Shown piece after piece: positions 8,131-14,776 of a DNA stretch of 27,417 bases (positions are counted from its first letter, which is position 1; the number at the start of each line of letters is the position of its first letter). The translations under genes were made by a program, and so were the position numbers. The DNA is from JAHBNG01 sp039028975 (GTDB lineage: Bacteria > Chloroflexota > Anaerolineae > Caldilineales > Caldilineaceae): the NCBI GenBank assembly GCA_039028975.1, contig JBCCHB010000198.1, forward strand, positions 1 to 27,417, read 5' to 3'. The notes under the pieces are model-generated. The model did no database searches. It was given only the letters and a program-made list of their open reading frames with translations, and was not told the DNA's origin.

Positions 8131-8226
8131 TCAATTGGATGGGCTATCTATGCATGGCTGGATGTATCCCAAGGAAGTAATAACAGAAGATGCATTCTTA
8201 GAGTACTTTACCAGACGATAAGACAT
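8131..8226 (-). CDS. Candidate RiPP precursor peptide (31 aa)
   Basis: The frame encodes 31 residues beginning MSYRLVKYSKNASSVITS and ending LGYIQPCIDSPSN. The ATG has AAGGA four bases upstream. The stop is 30 bases before the ATG (6 before the alternative TTG) of the YcaO-fusion gene on the same strand, the usual place for a TOMM precursor. The C-terminal half is rich in modifiable residues (seven Ser/Thr and one Cys among the last 21). It also offers an acidic residue, Asp 8 of a segment starting Gly-Tyr, that an amide-forming cyclase could in principle use; the tail would be short for a lasso. No established precursor family is recognised, so the assignment rests on position, ribosome site and composition. 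Confidence 0.42.
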   Translation of the reverse strand: MSYRLVKYSKNASSVITSLGYIQPCIDSPSN

Positions 8227-8304
8227 TAAATCCTTACGGTTCGATGACAGTAGTAGCTCTGCATGCAGCGATAAGTGTTGGGCGCTAAAGTTGCATGTAA
8301 ATAG

Positions 8305-8313
8305 TGGTATAAT
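8305..8313 (+). promoter_or_regulatory. Extended -10 promoter-like site
   Basis: TGGTATAAT matches an extended -10 element (TGn followed by TATAAT) on the + strand, about 95 bases before the likely start of the broken AAA-ATPase-like gene at 8407. No well-spaced -35 element is visible, which extended -10 promoters can do without. It lies in the divergent gap between that gene and the RiPP operon on the - strand. Confidence 0.35.
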
Positions 8314-8406
8314 TCTTGCGCACATTTTCCATGAAGTGGATTTAGTGCGTCGTCTATGGATAGCAATTCCGTACATCACGGTCCAGGGATGAGACAGGAA
8401 GAGAGC

Positions 8407-8800
8407 ATGCTTAGATTACCTTATGGGGTCAGCAATTTTGCTAAATTAACCAACAAGAACTACTACTTTGTCGATCGTACCCCGTTTATTTCCCAACTTG
8501 AGCAGGTGAATGAACCTTATCTCTTCTTTCTGCGCCACGCCGCTTTGGCAAGACCCTCTTTGTCTCTATCTTACAATCCTATTATGGCATGACGGCCAAA
8601 GAGATCAGCGAATTCTTTGGCCGCTATGCCATTGGGCAGACATCGACACCCTTGGCAAATCAATATTTGGTGCTGCGGTTGGACTTTAGCCGAATTAATA
8701 CAGAGAGCCGCTCAAGCACCTTCACCGGATTTCTGGAAAATGTTAAACAGGGCGTTAGCCGGTTCTTGAGCGCCTACGGCGAATACTATACGGACGCATC
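8407..8800 (+). pseudogene. AAA-ATPase-like protein (DUF1703-associated type), frameshifted and truncated
   Basis: The start MLRLPYGVSNFAKL, then YYFVDRTPFISQLE and YLFFLR, matches the N-terminus of the AAA-ATPase-like/PD-(D/E)XK family often found in multiple copies in bacteria. ATG 8407 has AGGA upstream; earlier in-frame ATGs exist at 8356 and 8389. Around 8534-8537 one C is missing: restoring it gives RPRRFGKTLFVSILQSYYG, the family's P-loop, and joins the frame that continues from MTAKEISEFFGRY (8589). That second frame runs on through SRFLSAYGEYY and then changes into transposase-like sequence near 8800, so the ATPase domain is cut before its Walker B region and the C-terminal nuclease-like domain is gone. 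The single-base loss could be a sequencing error, but the truncation is not. Confidence 0.75.
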
Positions 8801-9474
8801 TGCGGCCTATATTTTCGCAGCCGAAGAACTGAACCTGGATTACGGCACGCTACCCGACCGTCGCCATCGGACTCAAGAGAGTGCCTTACTGGCAACGGCC
8901 GCCCCCTTTTTCGAGATTTAGAGCTAGAAGCGGATGAACTGTACCAAAATGCCGGAGAGAAAAGGCAGGTGCATCCATTCCCTTCTGACCCGCCAAGACG
9001 TCAAGCCAACAAGCGTCGCGGACGAGGGGGGGCTATGGCCAATGACCGCCCTCCTATCCTTGGCATTTGGGGGCGGACTTCTGGGCAAGTACAACTCATC
9101 GTCATCGACGATACCACCCAAGCAACCATTGTTCCTTTGGTCGTCGCACACACGCTCCCTTGCTCCACTCTTTATACCGATGAGTGCAATGCTTTCAATC
9201 CCATTGCTGCCACCGGGCGCTCTCACTCGAGAGCCTGTCATTCACGGCGGGAATGGGCTCGCAATGACGCCGATGGCATCCGAGAAGTTCACTCCAACTC
9301 CATGGAAGGCATCTGGACCGGCTTACGTAACTGCCTTCGTCCTTTTCGCGGTGTCCATAAACGATGCCTTGCTTAGTACGTCGCTATTTTTGAATGGACT
9401 CACAATCTCAAATTCGTCACCGATTCCTTTCTTCATTTCATTATGTCTTCCGATTTCACTCAACTTCCTACATG
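8800..9474 (+). mobile_element. IS1595-type transposase remnant
   Basis: Reading across frames gives the central and C-terminal parts of an IS1595-family transposase: AEELNLDYGTLPDRRHRTQ, then EADELYQNAGEKR (first catalytic Asp codon at 8933-8935), DPPRRQANKRRGRGG, NDRPPILGIWGR, LYTDEC (second Asp codon at 9179-9181), and SMEGIWTGLRNCLRPFRGV. The frame changes at a C5T5 run (8902-8911), a TAG at 9374-9376 replaces the residue after CLA, and the frame continues YVAIFEWTHNLKFVTDSF to a stop near 9474. The N-terminal zinc-ribbon part is missing. No clean terminal inverted repeats were found. It is dead as written. Confidence 0.8.
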
Positions 9475-9540
9475 AGCCTCAATTGTTAATCTGTTCTTAC
9501 TCCTTAATGAACCATGCCCCCAGTACTTATTCGCTTTAAT

Positions 9541-9955
9541 AAATTTTCTGGATTCTGTGGATAACTTATCCCCATAAACAGGGGTTATCCTCATAGTTAT
9601 CCACAGCTCTAATTGTTATCCACAATTTTACAAGATTTATCCCGAAGAGTGCTGTTTAAATGTAGGGTTAATTCCGATGTGGTTTTGCAGGAACTCTGAA
9701 ATGCTTTGCCTATTTGTCAAGGCGTGCATGTGCATTGAAAATCAAATGGATTTATACTATTAAAGAATATATCACCGATAACGAACGCGTTTCAGTTGAG
9801 GATGTCCAACCAAATGACGGAGTTATATTATTCTTGTTCCTAAACAATAACGAGCTCCTCTTTATTTGAAAACCGGCGTTTGACTCTCCCTGTAGAAACA
9901 ACGGGAAACGCCAATACTTAAAGCAACTGCATTATGATTAAAGGAGAACCAAAAT
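9541..9955. other. Gene-free stretch with DnaA-box cluster
   Basis: No credible ORF is found in these 415 bases. The left part holds the DnaA boxes listed separately. The right part (about 9725-9860) is A+T rich, with stretches such as TTTATACTATTAAAG, and shows no clear promoter. A good ribosome site (AGGAG at 9942-9946) precedes the ThuA-like gene. Confidence 0.6.
9556..9645. promoter_or_regulatory. Cluster of DnaA boxes (possible origin-like or DnaA-binding locus)
   Basis: Three exact TTATCCACA consensus boxes are present: 9556-9564 (inverted, TGTGGATAA), 9597-9605 and 9616-9624. Near-matches are TTATCCCCA at 9566-9574, TTATCCTCA at 9585-9593 and TTATCCCGA at 9637-9645. Six boxes within 90 bases is far above chance, and A+T rich DNA lies about 100 bases to the right. 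Bacterial origins have this make-up, but dnaA, dnaN or other usual origin neighbours are absent here. A DnaA-titrating or regulatory site, or an origin remnant carried by an element, is also possible. Confidence 0.6.
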
Positions 9956-10603
9956 ATGGCACGTAAAGCACTAATCTGCTGGGGCGGCTGGTCGGGTCAT
10001 GAGCCGGAACAGTGTGCAAAGATCTTCGGCCCTATTCTTGAGGGTGAAGGATTTGAGGTTGAAATATCAGATTCGTTGGATTCTTATCTCGATAGTGAAA
10101 AGATGAGTCAACTTAGCTTGGTTGTTCCCATTTGGACTATGAGCAGTATTAGCAAAGAGCAGGAGAAAGGATTACTCGATGCCGTTGCAAGCGGTGTTGG
10201 TTTGGCCGGTTGGCACGGAGGCATGGCCGATTCATTTCGTAATAACGTGGAATATCAGTGGATGGTAGGGGGACAGTGGGTTGCCCACCCAGGGAACATT
10301 ATCGATTATACGGTGAATATTTCTAACCACGACGATCCCATCACAGCTGGACTCAATGACTTCTCCATGCACTCTGAGCAATACTATATGCATACCGATC
10401 CTTCAAATGAAGTCCTTGCTACCACGACCTTCAATACTGATGTGGCTCCATGGGTCAATGGAACCGTAATGCCTGTCGTATGGAAGCGTATGTGGGATAA
10501 GGGACGTGTATTCTACTCATCATTGGGTCATATAGCATCTGATTTTGATGTCCCAGAGGCCAAAGAGATTGAGCGACGCGGTATGCTTTGGGCTGCTAGA
10601 TAA
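9956..10603 (+). CDS. ThuA-like domain protein
   Basis: The 215-aa product resembles the ThuA (trehalose-utilisation) family, a glutamine-amidotransferase-like fold of uncertain biochemical activity. Visible hallmarks are the opening beta strand and loop ALICWGGWSGHEP, the GVGLAGWHGGMADSF segment, the GGQWVAHPG and ISNHDDPITAGL segments, and near the end MPVVWKRMWDKGRVFYSSLGH, all in family order and at about the family's usual length. The start has AGGAG nine bases upstream. It stands 59 bases before the oxidoreductase gene on the same strand. No sugar genes are adjacent, so a trehalose role is not supported here. Confidence 0.85.
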   Translation: MARKALICWGGWSGHEPEQCAKIFGPILEGEGFEVEISDSLDSYLDSEKMSQLSLVVPIWTMSSISKEQEKGLLDAVASGVGLAGWHGGMADSFRNNVEYQWMVGGQWVAHPGNIIDYTVNISNHDDPITAGLNDFSMHSEQYYMHTDPSNEVLATTTFNTDVAPWVNGTVMPVVWKRMWDKGRVFYSSLGHIASDFDVPEAKEIERRGMLWAAR

Positions 10604-10662
10604 AGAAGAGCATTTTGTGACCCAACTCCATCTGTAATTCACTTCGATAAGGAAGGTTAACT

Positions 10663-11667
10663 ATGTCCCACATAACCAGTCAAGAGATTCGCCTAACGCA
10701 GCGTCCTGTAGGATTACCCAAACCGGATGATTTTGAGGTGGCCACCGTATCGCTACCAGAGCCAGGCTCTGGTGAGATTTTGGTTCGAAATCGCTTCATA
10801 TCCGTCGATCCCTACATGCGTGGCCGAATGGTGGACCGTAAGAGCTATACGCCGCCATTCCAGCTCGGTGAAGCTCTAACTGGTGGCTGTGTTGGAGAAG
10901 TTATCCAATCTAACCATGAAGGATTTACGGAAGGTGATCATGTGCTGGGCATGTTGGGCTGGAGAGAAGCTTACTTGAGTGATGGAAAGGGACTCCAGAA
11001 GATCGATCCTTCGCTTGCTCCTCTCCAATCCTTCCTGGGAACCATGGGGATGCCCGGCATGACGGCTTATTTTGGCTTACTGGAGATTGGCAAACCGCAA
11101 GCGGGAGAGACGGTCTTTGTCTCTGCCGCGGCAGGTGCAGTCGGTTCTATCGTCTGCCAGATTGCCAAGATCAAAGGCTGCCGAGTGGTGGGCAGTGCTG
11201 GCACGGCCGCTAAGATTGCCTGGCTAGAAGAGATTGGCGTAGATGTAGCCATCAATTACAAAGATGTTGATAACCTGACCCACGTGTTGGGTCAAGCCTG
11301 CCCTGACGGGTTGGATATATACTTTGAAAATGTCGGGGGTGAGCATCTTCAGGCGGCCCTTGCCATAGCCAACAACCAAGCCCGAATCCCATTCTGTGGT
11401 ATGATTGCCCAATATAACGCAACGGAACCTGTACCAGGCCCCAATAATCTAGGCAACATAATCGGCAAGCGACTTTTACTCCAGGGGTTTATCGTCTCTG
11501 ACTTTATGGCTGATTCCAATCGGTTCTACCAGGAGATGGGACAATGGATCCAAGAGGGCAAGATAACTTGGCAGGAGACCATTGTGGATGGCGTTGAAAA
11601 TACGCCCCAGGCATTTATTGGTTTATTTAGCGGCGAAAATCTTGGCAAAATGGTAGTGAAAGTATAG
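10663..11667 (+). CDS. Zinc-independent MDR oxidoreductase (CurA/leukotriene B4 dehydrogenase-like)
   Basis: The 334-aa product is an NADP-dependent medium-chain reductase of the group that reduces alpha,beta-unsaturated carbonyls. It has the family's front end (ISVDPYMRGRM), the middle GMPGMTAYFGL, the glycine motif AGAVGS (157-162) in a Rossmann fold, YFENVGG, and the GFIVSDF segment. Zinc-ligand cysteines of classical alcohol dehydrogenases are absent. AAGGAAGG precedes the ATG. The thiolase gene begins three bases after its stop, so they form one transcription unit and may act on the same acyl or enone pathway. The natural substrate cannot be read from sequence. Confidence 0.9.
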   Translation: MSHITSQEIRLTQRPVGLPKPDDFEVATVSLPEPGSGEILVRNRFISVDPYMRGRMVDRKSYTPPFQLGEALTGGCVGEVIQSNHEGFTEGDHVLGMLGWREAYLSDGKGLQKIDPSLAPLQSFLGTMGMPGMTAYFGLLEIGKPQAGETVFVSAAAGAVGSIVCQIAKIKGCRVVGSAGTAAKIAWLEEIGVDVAINYKDVDNLTHVLGQACPDGLDIYFENVGGEHLQAALAIANNQARIPFCGMIAQYNATEPVPGPNNLGNIIGKRLLLQGFIVSDFMADSNRFYQEMGQWIQEGKITWQETIVDGVENTPQAFIGLFSGENLGKMVVKV

Positions 11668-11670
11668 AGA

Positions 11671-12861
11671 ATGAGTGACGCATATATCGTTTCGGCAGTC
11701 AGAACGCCAATCGGTCGTTTTGGTGGTACCTTGCAGAATTTATCGCCGTCCGATTTGGGCGGTTTGGCCATGAAGGCTGCGGTTGAGAGAGCAGGTATTC
11801 GCGGTGAGAATTTAGACTTGTATATCTTTGGCAACATTCTGCGTGCAGGGCATGGTCAATTGATTCCTCGTCAGGCTGCTGTCAAGGCTGGTATTCCCCA
11901 GAGCGTGGATGGCTATGCTGTGGATATGGTCTGCTCTTCAGGCATGATGACATTGATGAATGCATCCATGGCTATTAAGTCCGGCGAGGCAGATCTAGTA
12001 CTAGCTGGGGGAACTGAGTCCATGTCCCAATCAGCTTTTGCTCTTCCCCATCAGGCTCGCTGGGGATATAAGATGATGCCCAGTGGCTCTGGGCAGATTT
12101 TTGATACGATGGTCTATGATGGTTTGACCGATCCAATTGAAAATGATGGCATGGGCAGCGAAACGGAACGGTTGGCTGAAGAGTATGAAATTACCCGACC
12201 TGATCTGGATAGGGTTGCCTACCAGTCCCATCAGCGTGCGGCCCAGGCCACTGCCCAAGGTATATTCAAGGACGAAATTGTTCCCATCGAGGTCAAGGTG
12301 AAGCGGGAGATGGTGAGGGTTTCGGCAGACGAAGGGATACGTGAGGACACGACCTTGGAAGGGTTGAGTAAACTGCGCCCAGCCTTTACACAGGACGGTA
12401 TTTTAACGGCAGGGAACTCTAGCCAGATTAGCGATGGAGCTGCGGCACTCCTAGTTGCCAGCGAGGCAGCAGTGGAAAAACATAGCCTAACACCTATCGC
12501 CAAAATTGTCGGTGGCTCTTGGGCTGCAGTTGATTCCTGGCGCTTCGTAGAGGCGCCGGTTCCAGCCGTGCGTAAGCTGGCGGAGAAGCTGGAAAAACGT
12601 ATCGATGAATTTGACTTGATCGAGAATAACGAAGCCTTTGCCGTCAACAGCGTCCTCTTTAACAGAGTATTGGGCATTCCCTACGAAAAGCTCAATATCT
12701 ATGGCGGCGGCATTGCGCTAGGTCACCCCATCGGCTGTAGTGGTGCCCGCATCGTGGTGACACTCTTAACCGCCCTTCAAAATAGTGGCGGAAAATTAGG
12801 CCTGGCCTCGCTTTGCCATGGAACTGGTGGTGGGACGGCATTGGCACTAGAGCTTGTTTGA
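11671..12861 (+). CDS. Acetyl-CoA C-acyltransferase (thiolase)
   Basis: The 396-aa product catalyses thiolytic cleavage of 3-ketoacyl-CoA or condensation of acyl-CoAs. All catalytic landmarks are in place: nucleophile C88 in MVCSSGMM, H352 in GGGIALGHPIGCSGAR, and C382 in LCHGTGGG, with the NEAFA motif before them. Length fits the thiolase II family. It starts three bases after the oxidoreductase stop, with only a weak ribosome site, so translation is probably coupled. Degradative (FadA-like) and biosynthetic (acetoacetyl-CoA) roles cannot be separated from motifs. Confidence 0.93.
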   Translation: MSDAYIVSAVRTPIGRFGGTLQNLSPSDLGGLAMKAAVERAGIRGENLDLYIFGNILRAGHGQLIPRQAAVKAGIPQSVDGYAVDMVCSSGMMTLMNASMAIKSGEADLVLAGGTESMSQSAFALPHQARWGYKMMPSGSGQIFDTMVYDGLTDPIENDGMGSETERLAEEYEITRPDLDRVAYQSHQRAAQATAQGIFKDEIVPIEVKVKREMVRVSADEGIREDTTLEGLSKLRPAFTQDGILTAGNSSQISDGAAALLVASEAAVEKHSLTPIAKIVGGSWAAVDSWRFVEAPVPAVRKLAEKLEKRIDEFDLIENNEAFAVNSVLFNRVLGIPYEKLNIYGGGIALGHPIGCSGARIVVTLLTALQNSGGKLGLASLCHGTGGGTALALELV

Positions 12862-12940
12862 GTCCCTCGGGTATATACTCAATAGATCGAAAGGTGTCAT
12901 TTCTGAGCCTGCCCCATAAACAGATTTTTACAGGTACTCT

Positions 12941-13552
12941 ATGGATTTTTCTACGCTTACCATTGGCGTGCTTGCACTACAAGGTGCATTTTTAGAACAT
13001 ATCAAGATGATTCGTTCATTAGGTGCTGAGTGCATGGAAGTGCGCAAACCAGAGCAGCTCCAAGGGCTGGATGGGTTGGTCATTCCTGGCGGTGAGAGCA
13101 CAAGCATGGCGCTGATTGCCGAACGGTGGGGATTGATAGAGCCACTCAAAGCGTGGGTCAACAGTGGTAGGCCAACATGGGGGACCTGCGCTGGCATGAT
13201 CATGCTCTCTAATCAAGCCTTAGGCCAAAAGCAAGGAGGGCAAGCCCTGATTGGTGGTTTGGATGTGCTGGTAGAACGAAATCATTTTGGTCGTCAGGTG
13301 GATAGTTTTGAGACCGATATGGTCACTGAATTACTCGGAGGGGAGCCATTCCAGGCCATCTTCATTCGGGCACCAGCCATCACTCAGGTTGGCCCGGGTG
13401 TGGAAATCCTGGTAACCGTCCAAAACCAAAAGGATGAGTCCGTTATTGCAGCCGTACGCCAGGGAGCCATTTTGGCTACCTCATTTCACCCAGAGTTAAC
13501 CGCAGACTCCCGCTGGCATGAGTATTTCCTTAACTTGGTACACTCAACTTAG
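12941..13552 (+). CDS. pdxT: Pyridoxal 5'-phosphate synthase glutaminase subunit PdxT
   Basis: The 203-aa product is the class I glutaminase that feeds ammonia to the PdxS lyase in DXP-independent vitamin B6 synthesis. The start of the fold (IGVLALQGAFLEH), the oxyanion segment PGGESTSM, the nucleophile C83 in WGTCAGM, and the His-Glu pair H183/E185 in SFHPELT are all present, as are FIRAPAI and the GRQVDSFE stretch. Length is normal for the family. pdxS, often next to pdxT, is not in the window, so the partner is encoded elsewhere. The upstream gap to the thiolase is 79 bases. Confidence 0.96.
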   Translation: MDFSTLTIGVLALQGAFLEHIKMIRSLGAECMEVRKPEQLQGLDGLVIPGGESTSMALIAERWGLIEPLKAWVNSGRPTWGTCAGMIMLSNQALGQKQGGQALIGGLDVLVERNHFGRQVDSFETDMVTELLGGEPFQAIFIRAPAITQVGPGVEILVTVQNQKDESVIAAVRQGAILATSFHPELTADSRWHEYFLNLVHST

Positions 13553-13612
13553 TACACAAAGTACAAACGAAGTGATTTTAGACTCACCGCCATTACCCAT
13601 CGAGAAGAGTAG

Positions 13613-14614
13613 ATGAATTCAATCGACGAGTACGAATCGATTCTATTACCCGATCAGGAGGCGCTGCACCCTGATCACCGGAGTGGCTTTGTGGCCGTTA
13701 TTGGTCGCCCTAATGTAGGTAAATCCACTCTGCTCAACCAAATTCTAGAGCAAAAGATAGCCATTACCAGCCCCAAGCCCCAAACCACCAGAGACCAACT
13801 GTTGGGGATTTACACATCTGAAATTGCCCAAATGATTCTCTTGGATACGCCAGGCATTCACAAACCTCAGCACAAGCTAGGTGAATATATGATGTCTGTG
13901 GTTCGAGAGACTGTGTCAGATGCGGATATATTGCTTTGGCTGGTCGATGTAAATAGTATGCCTAAGAAGGGAGATCGCTACATCGCTGAGCTGCTGGAGG
14001 AGATCCATCTCTATCGCCCCATTCGACGCCTGGTTTTAGGACTGAACAAGATCGATCGTTGGGATGAAGATAAGCGAAAAGAGACATTATCTGAGCGGCG
14101 TGCTGAATATGAAGAGCTGCTCGATTGGCTACCTGATGAAGCCAAATCAACCATCCAGTTCAGCGCGCTAACAGGCCAAGGCGCTGCGGAACTGGTTGAA
14201 CATGTACGCAGCCAGCTGCCATTGGGGCCTCAGTACTATCCTCCTGATCAGGTGACAGATCTGCAATTACGCTTTATTACCGAGGAGATCATCCGCGAAA
14301 AGGCGCTTGAGTTGTTGGAGCAGGAAGTTCCCCATAGCATTGCCGTGGTCATCGACGAATTTGTAGAGCGAGATCACAACGACGAGGATCTTACTTATAT
14401 TTCCGCCACCATTTACGTAGAACGCGAGAGCCAAAAAGGTATTGTTTTAGGCAAAAAAGGAACCATGATCAAGCAGATCGGCCAGCTTGCCCGCCCCGAT
14501 GTTGAAGATTTGGTGGAAACAAAAGTCTATTTGGAGCTATGGGTAAAGGTATGGGAGAAGTGGCGCAAAAAATCGGGTATGTTGCGGCGGTTAGGCTATG
14601 CACCCAACCTGTGA
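13613..14614 (+). CDS. era: GTPase Era
   Basis: The 333-aa product is the ribosome-assembly GTPase that binds 16S rRNA near its 3' end. The G1 loop GRPNVGKST (31-39), G3 DTPG (78-81) and G4 NKID (145-148) are intact, with the family's PKPQTTRDQLLGI in the switch region. A KH domain follows: QKGIVLGKKGTMIKQIG, then LELWVKVWEKWR. The protein is slightly longer than usual because of an acidic N-terminal extension of about 20 residues before SGFVAVIGRP. The start is ATG 13613 with a weak AGAAGAG upstream. An inverted repeat covers its stop codon. Confidence 0.96.
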   Translation: MNSIDEYESILLPDQEALHPDHRSGFVAVIGRPNVGKSTLLNQILEQKIAITSPKPQTTRDQLLGIYTSEIAQMILLDTPGIHKPQHKLGEYMMSVVRETVSDADILLWLVDVNSMPKKGDRYIAELLEEIHLYRPIRRLVLGLNKIDRWDEDKRKETLSERRAEYEELLDWLPDEAKSTIQFSALTGQGAAELVEHVRSQLPLGPQYYPPDQVTDLQLRFITEEIIREKALELLEQEVPHSIAVVIDEFVERDHNDEDLTYISATIYVERESQKGIVLGKKGTMIKQIGQLARPDVEDLVETKVYLELWVKVWEKWRKKSGMLRRLGYAPNL

Positions 14615-14627
14615 TATAGTTGGGTGC
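14600..14627 (+). terminator. Hairpin over the era stop codon
   Basis: GCACCCAAC (14600-14608) and GTTGGGTGC (14619-14627) form a perfect 9-bp stem with a 10-base loop, spanning the era TGA. Only a short T stretch follows (GCTTTATGG), so it may be a weak intrinsic terminator or an mRNA 3' end stabiliser. The remaining 150 bases before mutS2 hold no other clear signal. Confidence 0.4.
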
Positions 14628-14776
14628 GCTTTATGGTATGAAGAATAATTCGTGATTCGTAACAGGTATTCTGTATTTATTCAATGTTGAAACATCGTTG
14701 ATTGTAAATTCTCGGAATACCAGCAACTGACTATCAGCAACCGACTACTGAACTACCCGGTTCGACGAGAAAACCA

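Noticed and set aside
8131..8379. 82-codon version of the small frame upstream of the YcaO gene
   Set aside because: The long form has no ribosome site at its start; the internal ATG at 8226 has AAGGA and gives a peptide of precursor size.
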